Positions 1 to 10,739 of a stretch of DNA of 64,000 bases are shown one piece after another. The stretch lies in contig NC_047071.1 in the NCBI RefSeq assembly GCF_902459465.1, forward strand, positions 8,574,098 to 8,638,097. The letters are read 5' to 3'. A program made the translations under genes and the position numbers. Source of the stretch: Asterias rubens. Lineage: Eukaryota; Echinodermata; Asteroidea; Forcipulatida; Asteriidae. Below the pieces are notes generated by a model. That model saw nothing but the letters and a program-made list of their open reading frames with translations, was not told the origin of the DNA and did not search any database. Every line of letters begins with the position of its first letter. Within the stretch, counting starts at the first letter, position 1.

Positions 1-133
1 TATTATCTCGCAACTCCGACGACCAATTGAGTTAAAACTTTCACGGGTTTGTTATTTTGTGCATATGTCGATATACACCAAGTGAGAAGACTGGTCTTTG
101 ACAATATTACCAATTGTGCTCAGTGTCTTCAAT
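1..133. mobile_element. TTAA MITE family A, right end only
   Basis: The window opens inside a copy; the last bases (CAATATTACCAATTGTGCTCAGTGTCTTCAA, in parts) are a diverged terminus. Confidence 0.6.
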
Positions 134-326
134 ATTGTTTTCACTGCATAATATGAACAAACAAAACGACCATGATACAAAGTGAAGCCTTCGTTATTGT
201 ACTCACTATTCGTTCATTCACTCTGTTTTATTGTCACACATATACTGTGAAACTCACTTAGGTTTGCGAATATAAAAAAACATTAAAAGTACAAAAATAC
301 ACAAAAACCATGAAGGCTACATAATA

Positions 327-698
327 TTAAAGCCATTGGACACTTTCGGGAAACAGTATTGTCCAAAGGCCCACACTTCGTGTATCGCAACTTCTATATA
401 AAATAACTAACCTGTGAAAATTTAGGCTCAATCAGTCAACGGAGTCGGGAGAAAATAACGGGAAAACCCACCCTTGTTTCCGCACGTTTCGCCGTGTCAT
501 GACATGTGTTTAAAATAAATCCGTAATTCTCGATATAGAGAATTGATAATTGTTTTAGTGTTTTCTCAAAAAGTAAAGCATTTCATGGAATAATATTTCC
601 AGATAAGTCTTTCACCATTACCTTCTGTAAACCCTGTAAGTTATTTGTAAATCTGTGAACTCTTTTGTTTCTGTTCCGAAAGTGTATAATGGCTTTAA
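327..698. mobile_element. TTAA MITE family B, full copy
   Basis: Bounded by TTAA and inverted ends AGCCATTGGACACTTTCGG / CCGAAAGTGTATAATGGCT. An internal hairpin (TTCTCGATATAGAGAA) and a GTCATGACATGTG motif recur in all copies. 372 bases, no coding capacity. Confidence 0.8.
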
Positions 699-1962
699 AG
701 GAACGTCGCAAAATTGGTAAGAAACAAAAATCGTGAAGATCACAGATATACATAAAACTTACATGGTCTAATGATGATGATAGCAGAAACATCCCTTGAA
801 ATATTTCTGTCTGAAACTTCAAATTTGGTTAGAAAAACATAATGTAATTTCGCGTTTGAAGTTTATCGCTCAGTGAGCGTTTTATTCATTTTTGTTTTAG
901 CGTCGATGCAATGCAAATTTGTAATCGGTTTTTCACTATTCTCTCGTAACCCAGATGGCCGATCGATCTTGAACTTCTACAGGTTTGTCAGTTTATGTAA
1001 TTATGGTGGATTGCATAAAGTGCTTAGACTGCCAGCAACTGTTTTGCTAGGAAAACAAATTCTGTAATGTTCCTTTAAATAGACATACCGCAAGTTATGA
1101 AGAGATACGGTGCACAAAAGTAAAACAAACTGCAAACCCCTGAAATGTAGCTGTCATGGTGGTATCCCACTGTGCAGCGCAGGTGGGGGGGGGGGGGGGG
1201 GGGGGGGCGGGGGGTGACTTAGTAGACTTGATTCAAGTCCCAATCCCGTGAGAGTCCTTTTATTTTCAGTCCCATCGCCTAACATCAGAAAACTCCCCAA
1301 CCTGTGCTGCGCCGTGGGGTTCCACCACAACAACTACATTTTGACGGCGGATATTATTAGGGACTACGGGATTACGGGACTTGAGTCAAGTCTATGTACT
1401 CGGCGGCCTTTGAGTCGAGTCCCCTTTGGCCCAAAGGATTGTTCCGGTACGAAATCTGTATTGAAAATGAAAGCATCAACTGTTGATGGTACATTAAATT
1501 TTCATACCCACTTCAGCAAACAAAGTTAATATCAATCTTTTGATAACCAAACCTATCACTCAAAAGTACTCTGAAGTATTAACCGATAATATTTTGTATG
1601 GAAAAATGTAAAAGAATATGAAGTGCTTGTAGACTCGCTAGTTTCGCTCCTGTCAATCCTTTGAACCCGTTAAAAATAGCCATTTCATCTCCTCGACAAT
1701 CGTATAAAAGCAGTGAACAATAGATGCCAGTTATGTGTGGTACATTTATTTTAGTACAGTATCAAATGCGTTCATGAGGCGATCTCCTATAATCTAAAGG
1801 GAGTGCACAACATTTTGTATTATAGATAGTATAAAATGTTTATACATTTACTTTTAAGTACACGGTTTAAAGATGCTTAGGTTGGAAAACTTTCCTTAAA
1901 GACACTGGTCACCTTTGGTAACACTGTCAAAGACCTATGCATAAAATATATCTGCGAAAGTG
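699..1962. other. Non-coding stretch with a long G run
   Basis: Holds a 23-base G run (1185-1207), followed by a short region dense in GAGTC/GACTC words (about 1225-1440) whose core AGTCCCCTTTGGCCCAAAGG recurs near 25.7 kb. Nothing coding is supported. Confidence 0.5.
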
Positions 1963-2349
1963 TTAAAGGCAGTGGACACTATTGGTTATTACTCAAAATA
2001 ATTATTAGCATAAAACCTTTCTTGGTGATGAGCAATGGGGAGAGGTTGATGGTATGAAACATTGTGAGAAACGGCTCCCTCTGAAGTGCCATAGTTTTCG
2101 AGAAAGAAGTAATTTTCCACGAATTTGATTTCGAGACCTCAGGTTTAGAACTTGAGGTCTCGAAATCAACCATCTAAACGCACACAACTTCGCGTGACAA
2201 GGGTGGTTTTTTCTTTCATAATTATCTCGCAAGTTCGATGACCGATTGAGCTCCAATTTTCACAGGTTTGTTATTTTATGCATATGTTGAGATACACCAA
2301 CTGTGAAGGCTAGTCTTTGACAATTACCAATAGTGTCCACTACCTTTAA
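1963..2349. mobile_element. TTAA MITE family A, full copy
   Basis: 387 bases between TTAA sites, ends AGGCAGTGGACACTATTGG / CCAATAGTGTCCACTACCT. The centre is a hairpin: GATTTCGAGACCTCAGG facing the inverted TTGAGGTCTCGAAATC. A fragment of another copy (about 1897-1962) abuts on the left. Confidence 0.85.
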
Positions 2350-2635
2350 CTCAAATGGTCATCGAAGCTGCAAAAAAATAATAAAAGAGCTCAATTGGTC
2401 GTCGAATGTGCGATATATTAATGAAACTATACTAACACCTATAGCAAAAGAAGAGAGGAACCCGGCTTAGTGGCGGGCAGACACTTGTGGGAAACAACCT
2501 CCACTGGAACATGGGGTGGTTCACAGCATACGATTAGAAGTAAAACAAGCCAAATACCCCGGCAGGGAAAGCCAATAGTGACAGAACTTCACTTTCAAGG
2601 TGTATGACCATTTATAAACCACGAAAGGACAAAAA

Positions 2636-2881
2636 AAACACACCCTTGTTTCCCCACGTTTCGCCGTGTCATGACATGTGTTTAAAATAAATCCGTAATT
2701 CTCGCTATCGAGAATTGATATTGTTTTAATGTTTTCTCAAAAAGTAAAGCATTTCATGATTTCATGGAATAATATTTCAAGAGAGGTCTTTCACCATTAC
2801 CTTCTGTAAACCCTGTAAGTTATTTGTAAATCTGTGAACTCTTATTTGTTGTTCTGCTCCGAAAGTGTCAAATGACTTTAA
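2636..2881. mobile_element. TTAA MITE family B, left-truncated
   Basis: Begins in the middle of the element at CACCCTTGTTTCC and runs to the right terminus CCGAAAGTGTCAAATGACTTTAA. Confidence 0.7.
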
Positions 2882-3435
2882 ACAAGGTCAAACAATTAAA
2901 CACGGAAATCAGCCAATGTATGACAACTATTTCCTGGGGCATAATGCTCGTTGAATAGCCATACATACATTATGTATTCTGTCCTGACAATGTACATGCC
3001 GGTTGTGCTCACAAGCGACAAGTTCAGTTTTAGTATAAAATAACGGTTTCATTGTAGTGCATTTTCATTCGTTTTCTTTATGTTTTCCATTCCAGCTTTT
3101 TTTGGGGAAAACCCCAAATTCAATTGAATGTATGGATCCCCCAAAACGAAATCCAAACTCAATGGTATGGAACTATTTTTCCAGAAGTCCTTTCATTCGT
3201 TTTCTTTATATTTCTTCATCCAGCTTTTTTGGTGGGAAAACCCCCAATTCAATTGAATGTATGCACCAAGGCCGTTCATTGTGCAATATTTGGAGGTACA
3301 TCGGCCGGTCGCTTTTATCTTAACAAACTGGAAAATAAATGTACCATTCTTTCTAACATCGTAAAGATTACACTTGATAAAAGTAAAAGCCGAATATTAT
3401 AAAACACATTATTCTAGGAGGGTGCCCTATACATA
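2882..3435. other. Non-coding stretch with a short direct repeat
   Basis: Two near-copies of a 100-base segment (about 3063-3165 and 3180-3285) share TTCATTCGTTTTCTTTAT and CAATTCAATTGAATGTATG. No gene seen. Confidence 0.4.
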
Positions 3436-3556
3436 GGGAATAATAGGGTAGCTACTAGTTCTTTCACGGTCGTTTAAAACCTTGCATGGTCGAATTGCCG
3501 TGTGATATAAAGGCATAAACGACCGTGAAAGAACTAGTAGCTACCCTATTATTCCC
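3436..3556. repeat. Perfect 40-base inverted repeat
   Basis: Arms 3436-3475 and 3517-3556 are exactly complementary, with a 41-base spacer. Foldback element or cruciform. Confidence 0.85.
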
Positions 3557-3585
3557 ATTCATAAATACCTTTTTGGTAGCTCAAT

Positions 3586-3960
3586 ATGTACTTTCAAAAA
3601 ACAAGATTGGCTGCATATATGTACTTCCAAAAAACAATATTTGCTAATGTACTTCCAAAAAACAAGATTGGCTGAATATGTACTTCCAAAAACAAGACTT
3701 GCTAAATTTGTACTAAAAAACAAGATTGGCTGAATATGTACTTCCAAAAAACAAGATTTGCTAAATATGTACTTCCAAAAAACAAGATTGGCTGTATATG
3801 TACTTTTAAAAACAAGACTTGCTTAATATATACTAAAAAACAAGATTGGCTGAATATGTACTTCCAAAAAACAAGATTGGCCAAATATGTACTTCCAAAC
3901 AACAAGATTTGCTGATTAGAAGATGTACTTCCAAAAACAAGATTCGCTGAATATGTACTT
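3586..3960. repeat. Minisatellite, about 12 units of about 30 bases
   Basis: Unit TATGTACTTCCAAAAAACAA plus GATTGGCTGAA. A lower-copy variant (TACTAAAAAACAAG) recurs every fourth unit, about 122 bases apart, so the array has higher-order structure. Confidence 0.85.
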
Positions 3961-4268
3961 GCGATGGCACTTATGGGCTTTCGCACAAAGGCGTAACACA
4001 GTAAGAAACTTTGTAAAACTTATCCGTTTCCGAGTGCTTGAGCTCTGTATCACCTCTATGGCATGTTTAGTATACATGTTACATGTACATGTACGATGTC
4101 CGTACGCTTGTGTTTTCCGGTTCCGTTCGTCCGCATGCGCGTATAGTCTTGGTGCATAATTCGCTGGTTTTCCTTTCACACACAGCGCGGCCAACTCACC
4201 GACAGCGCCTGCATTGCCTGTAACAAGAAACGTCTTGCATCAAGACTAGCGTGGAGTCTCCGCTCACA

Positions 4269-4358
4269 ACCGGTTATAAACAAAGGTTTCAACACCCCCA
4301 CGTGACGCGCTCTCCACCAATAGGAATTGCGAAACTGTCTGAGGTATTTATGAATGGG
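4269..4358 (+). repeat. Dispersed CACGTG/CCAAT element, copy 1
   Basis: Starts ACCGGTTATAAACA, contains CACGTGACGCG (4299 onward) and CCAATAGGAAT (4317 onward), ends CTGAGGTATTTATGAA. Copies at 8.1 and 60.6 kb preserve this order. Confidence 0.65.
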
Positions 4359-4479
4359 ATTCTTTAATTAATATATTGTTCAAGTTTATTTTAGGCAGGA
4401 TCTAACTCCATTTTCCTTCGTGTCTCCTCATTTCACATTATTTAAACCTTTTGTCAAGATTTCCTTTGTGTGTTCTCAT

Positions 4480-5215
4480 AACATTTTCCCCACGCGTGTC
4501 CTCTCCATCTATTGTCAATGATGAAGATGGTGTTAGTGTCATTTATGAAACAATTTCACTGGTGCCGGCGAAGATGTCGATGATAAAAACGCTTGTATTG
4601 AAGATGTTGTTGCTCTTGATGGTTATAAACTGTGGTTTAATAGTGGTGTAGATCTCGGCAAAGATGGTGGTGGTTTTGCTATGTCCATGGTTACGCATGT
4701 GGTCATCTGTGGTGTAAATGAATGAAGTTGTTGGTAGTGTGTCGATGATATGCTTGTATTGAATATGATAATATTGTTGCTGTCGATGGTTAAACATTTA
4801 GTGGTATTTGGTGTCGCATAAAAAAGATGATAGTGGTGTTTCTTTGTACATGGTTACACAGGTGGTCGTGGTGTCAATGAATTGTTGGTGGTGGTAGTGT
4901 CGATGTTGGAAGCTTAGTCCTTGTATTGAAGATAGTTTATGTTGCTGTCGATGGTTAAAAAATGTGGTGGTATGTGGTGTCGATCATGACAAAGTTTGTG
5001 GTGGTGTTCATCTGTGGTATCGATGAATGACGTCGGTGGTGGTGGTAGTGTCGATGATGTAAGTGCTTGTATTGAAGATAGTAGTGGTGTCGATCTTCAC
5101 AAAGTTTGTGGTGGCGTTGCTATGTCCATGGCTGTACGCAGGTGGTCATAATATGTGGTGCCATCTGTCGATCAATGAGATTGGTGGTAGTAGGTATAGT
5201 GTCGATTGTGTTATT
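4480..5215. repeat. Degenerate GATGATG/GTGTCGATG repeat behind GPCR-1
   Basis: Loose tandem array of GTGTCGATGATG and GATGGTTAAA words reaching to within a few bases of the GPCR-1 stop. It is probably in the 3' UTR or just past it. Confidence 0.7.
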
Positions 5216-5224
5216 TAACATTTG

Positions 5225-6340
5225 TTAATTCTTTCCCAATGAAAGCAAGAATTTCAGTAAATCTGAAGGCTCCTGTATCTCAGAGTAACGACACGTAACG
5301 ATCTGCCGCATTACCACTTTGAACTGTGGGTGGTTGACTGCGTAGATGATGGGGTTTACACAGCTATTAAAAATAGCAACGGTACCTGCGTATACGGCAA
5401 ACTTGCGACTGGATGGTATAGCGAGAGAGATAAAATAAGGAGACAGTAACAATGTGAAGATGCAAAACACAAGGAAGAGGTTCTTGGTGATAGCTAGTTG
5501 CTGACGGCTGATGACCTGCCTGGCTTTCTTGGCGACGTGCTCAGCATTAGTCACTGACGACTCCCCAGTGGCAACAGTAAAACCGGTGGACGTTTCACCA
5601 TCCAAACCAACCGCTGTAGAGATTGACTGACTGTTCTTGACAGATCTGCTCTTTTTCTGTTTCCTGAAGTGTCGTTTGAGATGGATGTAGAGTTCCGTGT
5701 AGCAACAGATGATGATGAGCATTGGGACTGGGTATAGACCCAAAGACTGAATCAGGTTGTATTCAGAGCCTCTAAGATGACCATCTTTGTCTGAACATGT
5801 GTTGTCTTGTGGATCGTACCCAAACGCACCAATGCCCAGAATCGGCGGGAGGAAAGTCACAACACACGGGATAACCCAAGTCATTGCGATCATGACGGCT
5901 ACTCTACGAGGGGTGTACCAACAGCTGTAAGTGTTCGTGGTTTGAGTGATGAGGACCATACGGTTCAAAGCTATGGAGGCCAAAGTATAAAGACTCGCAC
6001 CAAGACCGGTGTAAAACTGCACTGCAGCGATCTGGCAAGGAACTTCGGACTCCAACGGCCAGCCATCGTGGCTCAGTGCGGCGACACAAATCCACGGGTA
6101 GGAGAGACTTGTCCAGAAATCAGCCACGCTGAGATTGACCACGAAGGCGTTGGTCACGGTGCGGAGTTTCTTGGACAGGATGACGGACCAGATGACGAGA
6201 CTGTTTCCAACGAGGCCCAGGATGGAGACCAAGATCCACACGCAGGCTAAAGCAATGCGAATATTGTATGAGTAAGGCGACGAAGGTGTCCCCATAGTAT
6301 CGTTGATTTGGGGCAGAGAGATTTCCCCCATGTTGTTCAT
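5225..6340 (-). CDS. GPCR-1: intronless class A G-protein coupled receptor
   Basis: Intact 371-residue seven-helix receptor in the plasma membrane; ligand and G protein unknown. A sequon lies at N13. TM1 has GN at 45-46, TM2 has NLSVAD with D74, C102 (TM3) and C182 (second extracellular loop) can form the class A disulfide, NRM at 126-128 replaces DRY, W155 is the TM4 tryptophan, P206 and Y214 mark TM5, and NPIIY is at 329-333. TM6 reads LLLSPYF instead of CWxP. The third intracellular loop is short (about 65 residues) and basic. C350 could be palmitoylated. The ATG at 6340 lies about 50 bases after a TATAAA. The pattern recalls the Tre1/moody/melatonin-like branch (known for NRY in place of DRY), but the exact family needs a tree. 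Its loop is shared with GPCR-4, and its 5' flank resembles those of GPCR-3 and GPCR-4. Confidence 0.95.
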   Translation of the reverse strand: MNNMGEISLPQINDTMGTPSSPYSYNIRIALACVWILVSILGLVGNSLVIWSVILSKKLRTVTNAFVVNLSVADFWTSLSYPWICVAALSHDGWPLESEVPCQIAAVQFYTGLGASLYTLASIALNRMVLITQTTNTYSCWYTPRRVAVMIAMTWVIPCVVTFLPPILGIGAFGYDPQDNTCSDKDGHLRGSEYNLIQSLGLYPVPMLIIICCYTELYIHLKRHFRKQKKSRSVKNSQSISTAVGLDGETSTGFTVATGESSVTNAEHVAKKARQVISRQQLAITKNLFLVFCIFTLLLSPYFISLAIPSSRKFAVYAGTVAIFNSCVNPIIYAVNHPQFKVVMRQIVTCRYSEIQEPSDLLKFLLSLGKN

Positions 6341-6386
6341 ATCGACAGCATAGTACGTCTATAACACCAATACCACGCAGAGTGGG

Positions 6387-6392
6387 TTTATA
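6387..6392 (-). promoter_or_regulatory. TATA box of GPCR-1
   Basis: TATAAA on the minus strand, 47 bases before the GPCR-1 ATG. The surrounding sequence, including the segment between box and ATG, is homologous to the GPCR-3 and GPCR-4 upstream regions, which carry a TATA-like box at a similar distance. Confidence 0.55.
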
Positions 6393-6439
6393 GAGGGGGT
6401 TCACAGGGTAATGGATGCAGATACATTTCCGGATACACA

Positions 6440-8142
6440 TATTATATCAACACTTTGTGTGTTCACGTGATTCGTAATCGTGACTTCCTTGTTTTGCATG
6501 CACGGATACGGGAACTCAGGCGCGTATAGACCTACGTTGAAAAAAACAGACCATGGTAATGAATTGAGTTGAATTGTTCCCAATATTTTTCCTCCGGGTA
6601 TTACTTTTGAAGCTGTCATTCATGACATAGATATACTTGTTTTCATAACTTTGTTAGAAAAACATGGGGAACGCATTATTTTGAAACAACCGTCCGACTT
6701 ATGTTGTCGTAATCGCTGGAAACTTTCTTTACATGGGAACGTTACAGAATTGGTAAGAAACAAAATCGTGAAGATCACAGATTTACATCAAACTTAATAC
6801 ATGGTCTAATGATGACGACAGTAGAAAACATCCCTTTAAATATTTATGACTAAAATGTCATATTTGGTGGGAAAAAACAGATACGGGAGCTCATACACGT
6901 AGGCTTAGGCGTACTAGGCCCTACAATGTGATGATTTAAGTTATATAATTCCCTAGTTGATTTATTTTTCTTTTTCGGATGTTGCTTTTAAAGGTCTCAC
7001 TTTTGACATAGATAGAAATTTGTTCCTCATTTGTAAGAAAAACACAGGGGGAAACGCAGCATACACACAAGCGTCTCTATTTTGGCGCATTTTGCTTTAA
7101 ACGTTTAATGTAGGTGTCCGAAAACGAACAGTGAAACAAAAGAAAAATATTCAACAGAATTCTACAAAACAACAATAACATACACAAGTTTTTTTTTATT
7201 TAGTTTGCTTGCAAAATCTATGTCAATGTGTGTCCATACTTTGGCCTATATACACTGTAGGTCTGACAATGATTGCGAGGTCTGACAATGATTGCGAAAC
7301 AAATTCCGAAGAGAGGGGAACGCAAAACTACCGGAGCCCCTATGGGGAAGAAACACGTACGAAATGTTGAAAAGCAAAAAAAAAAACACGGTTAAAATAC
7401 CCGTATGTTTCCGCTTTCGAAACTTCTCTGATAATTGTTCAAAGAAGACACAAACGGAAACGAGGTATTAATGTTTGCTGTGTGAATATCAGTTATGCTT
7501 ATTTCCGGAATTATAGAATGGACTGTTCACTCTTAGATTGCAACGATTGGGGATGAGCAAGACGTGATCTTTGCTGAATTCATTTAAAATGTTTTTCAAT
7601 CAATAAGGAAATTGAGTTCACATGAGTATAAATAGATTTCAGTTGTGTAAAAATAAGAATTTGTAATACCCTTAACACGTGCTTTTTAGAAAGATTCGCG
7701 AAAAGCTATGTTATGTCATCACTCATGTCATAATAATGTGGGAGCTCCCATTTGTATAGCCGCTTGGTTGCAGCATGGGGACAAAGCAAACTCCCACACA
7801 CCCCATGACGTCAAAGTATTGTCATTTTGACGCCGTCAACGATAGAAGTGTTTCCGATTTTTTCGAAACCTTGAGGTTGGTGCCTCATTTTTTGTTCGAC
7901 AATTACGAAAAAAATTAGGAGTGTACAAATATCAATATTACATTTAAATGGTAAACGAACACGTTCTAAACAAGTTAAAACCCCTGCATTTCGTGTTGGC
8001 AGAGAAAAACACTATGCAGTACGTTGGCGGGCCATGAAAAACATGGCACACTAAATACACCATTACTCTATTACACACTAATCTGACTATGTGTTATGTA
8101 AGGTTCTTGTGCGTAGTATGCATCTAAACGTATCCGAAAACC
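6440..8142. other. Non-coding region upstream of GPCR-1
   Basis: No repeat family or coding sequence recognised except a 19-base tandem duplication near 7259-7297 (GGTCTGACAATGATTGCGA). Confidence 0.4.
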
Positions 8143-8250
8143 ACCGGTTATAAACATCTCCAGCTGGTCATTATCAACCGTTAAAACACCCCACGTGACG
8201 CGCTCTCCACCAATAGGAATAGTAAAACTGTCTGAGGTATTTAATATGAA
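8143..8250 (+). repeat. Dispersed CACGTG/CCAAT element, copy 2
   Basis: Same order of motifs as copy 1 with an extra 20 bases between ACCGGTTATAAACA and the CACGTG at 8192. Confidence 0.65.
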
Positions 8251-8534
8251 CACCCTTTTCAAGTTTACAAAACCAACAAGTATTTATCTACCGTTACTAC
8301 AGGGCTCATAAACGGAGATGATGAAAATAATGGAATGAGGCTATTCTTCATTTCGTAGGCTCGATTTTCTTTTATTTGTTTGCCTCCGAAGTCATTTCGT
8401 GAGCTCAAATAAGTTATTATGTGCGCCCGAAATAAGTTCATGTGATCGAAATCGTTTCGAGTAAAACCATTTATTTCTAAGATCAAATCAAAACTTGAAA
8501 TGATTTCCAGTGCAGGAGATGAGGAATTCAAATT

Positions 8535-8758
8535 ATTTATGTGTTCCCCGTTCTCTATATAGTTTTATGTGTACCCCGTTCTCTATATAGTTTTATGTGT
8601 TCCCCGTTCTCTATATAGTTTTATGTGTTCCCCGTTCTCTATATAGTTTTATGTGTTCCCCGTTCTCTATACAGTTTTATGTATTCCCCGTTCTCTATAT
8701 AGTTTTATGTGTTCCCCGTTCTCTATATAGTTTTATGTGTTCCCCGTTCTCTTATATA
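8535..8758. repeat. Minisatellite, eight 28-base units
   Basis: Unit TTATGTGTTCCCCGTTCTCT plus ATATAGTT, nearly invariant. The related segment at 27.55 kb has a single diverged unit, so the array expanded after that segment was duplicated. Confidence 0.9.
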
Positions 8759-9527
8759 GATATAATGTTTTTCATCATTATGTCTCTTTAGGGGCTCCGC
8801 AAGCAGTTTATTATACCAGTTTTAAATCATCCAATTGCTGTTTTCCCCATAGCACTTAAACATACGACTTGGCAACACGGAGATATGTCTATAATATAAT
8901 GGAATATAGGCCTACCAGCCATGTCATTTTTCAACAGCCCTGTGGTCATGTTTTTTTCTTCAATGATAATCCCATAATTAAAGGAAACCGACAAAAACAC
9001 TTTACAAAGTTGAGTGTGTTTGCCATTTCCTCCTTTGTTTTGCATGTATCAAATTGCATGTGTTACATATAGGTCAATGAATAGACGATGTGACCCGTGA
9101 CATCACGTTTACAAAAGGGCCACCAAGCCTGAACTTCCTGCAGGCAAGATTTGTACAAAGACAACGAAAAAAGAAAATCTTATATTATATTATATGGAGA
9201 TTGCACTGTCAAATTCTTATCAACTTTTGATATGATGAAGTGTGCACATCTCAAAACTTATCCAGTATTTACTTTTATAACTCTTGGATTTATGTGAAAA
9301 TTATGACACAAAATGTACACTTTCCCAACTTGCCTGCCAGACTTGGCTAAAGAATGTGCAAAGTCACACTTATTGTACACAAAGTTCACATAGATGGTCT
9401 ATACGCCATAAGACAAGGTTAATACAATTTTTCCAACTAAGTGTTCAGTATTTTTGCAGTGATAAGATGAATACAAAAAATAAAAATACTTAAAATTTAT
9501 ACCGTACCTAATACGTTTCTAAGCGGT

Positions 9528-9563
9528 ACCATAACACGGATACCTACGTATCCGTGTTATGGT
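9528..9563. repeat. Hairpin, 15-base perfect arms
   Basis: ACCATAACACGGATA and its complement separated by six bases. Too few supporting features to call it a terminator. Confidence 0.7.
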
Positions 9564-9647
9564 TTGTGCTGTGGCGCAATTTGCAGCCATATAAACCAGG
9601 GACACTGGGGTGAGCCCCTTCTCTTTAAGGTAAGTGCACACCGGTGG

Positions 9648-9745
9648 ATTTCACAAAGGTAGTCCTAACTTAGGACTAGTCTTAGGCAATGCTAAGAGAT
9701 AGGACCAGTCCTAAGTTAGGACCAGTAACTCATCCTAACTTAGGA
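9648..9745. repeat. TCCTAACTTAGGAC inverted repeats
   Basis: Several alternating copies of TCCTAACTTAGGACT; a diverged relative at 63.49-63.62 kb. Probably the palindromic remains of a MITE. Confidence 0.5.
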
Positions 9746-10665
9746 CTGTGCATGATCGATGATGATGATGCTAGTGTCGGTGCATGATCGATGATGTCGG
9801 TGTATGGTCGATGATGATGATGCTAGTGTCGGTGCATGGTCGATAATGATTATGCTAGTGTCGGTGCATGGTCGATGATGTCGGTGCATGGTCGATGATG
9901 ATGATGCTAGTGTCAGTGCATTGTCGATGATGATGATGCTAGTGTCAGTGCAAAATCGATGATGATGATGCTAGTGTCGATGCATGATCGATGATGATGA
10001 CGCTAGTGTCGGTGCATGGTCGATGATGATGATGCTAGTGTCGGTGCATGATCGATGATGATGATGCTAGTGTCGGTGCATGGTCGGTGATGTCGGTGCA
10101 TGGTCGATGATGATGATGCTAGTGTCGGTGCATGATCGATGATGTCGGTGCATGGTCGATGATGATGATGCTAGTGTCGGTGCATGGTCGATAATGTTTA
10201 TGCTAGTGTCGGTGCATGGTCGATGATGATGATGCTAGTGTCAGTGCATGGTCGATGATGATGATGCTAGTGTAAGTGCAAAATCGATGATGATGATGCT
10301 AGTGTCGGTGCATGATCGATGATGATGATGCTTGTGTCGGTGCATGGTCGATGATGATGATGCTAGTGTCAGTGCATGGTCGATGATGATGATGCTAGTG
10401 TCGGTGCATGGTCGATGATGATGATGCTAGTGTCGGTGCATGATCGATGATGAGGATGCTAGTGTCGGTGCATGGTCGATGATGATGATGCCAGTGTCGG
10501 TACATGGTCGATGATGATGATGCTAGTGTCGGTGCATGATCGATGATGAGGATGCTAGTGTCGGTGCATGGTCGATGATGATGATGCCAGTGTTGGTACA
10601 TGGTCGATGATGATGATGCTAGTGTCGGTGCATGGTCGATGATTATGATGCTGGTGTTAATGATG
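9746..10665. repeat. Minisatellite of about 30-base units behind GPCR-2
   Basis: About 30 units of the type GATGATGATGCTAGTGTCGG plus TGCATGGTC, with variants lacking part of the unit. It ends about 75 bases from the GPCR-2 stop. Confidence 0.9.
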
Positions 10666-10739
10666 TGTCGGTCATCCTGCTGCTTCCGATGATTATGATG
10701 ATGGTGTTGATGTGTCAATGTCGATCGGCATGGAATTTG

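Larger units (their letters stand above)
8400..9580 (+). repeat. Receptor-flank segment, copy 1
   Basis: Lies past the 3' end of GPCR-2. Its left part matches 27419-28090 (past the 3' end of GPCR-4) and 9080-9400 matches the reverse complement of 54090-54420 (past GPCR-6), always in the same orientation relative to the receptor. A third relative is at 49.69-49.86 kb. No coding sequence. Confidence 0.65.

Noticed and set aside
1979-2256. Open frames inside family A MITEs (also near 17.0, 17.4, 27.2, 28.6, 41.5, 58.8 and 62.3 kb) giving similar peptides with EVSKSNSWKI
   Set aside because: They cover the element's termini and central hairpin, appear on either strand and in several frames, and vary freely in start and stop; the similarity is that of the DNA repeat.
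3057-3402. Two overlapping frames of about 90 codons with repeated NSIECM
   Set aside because: They reflect a 100-base direct repeat and no protein similarity is evident.
5807-6250. Long open frames antisense to the receptors (here and at 11.3, 19.1, 30.0, 37.2 and 56.8 kb)
   Set aside because: They mirror the strongly biased receptor codons and have no features of their own.
9746-10665. CRISPR-like appearance of regular repeats (also 38.2-39.1 kb)
   Set aside because: No unique spacers between units, and the genome is animal; these are minisatellites.
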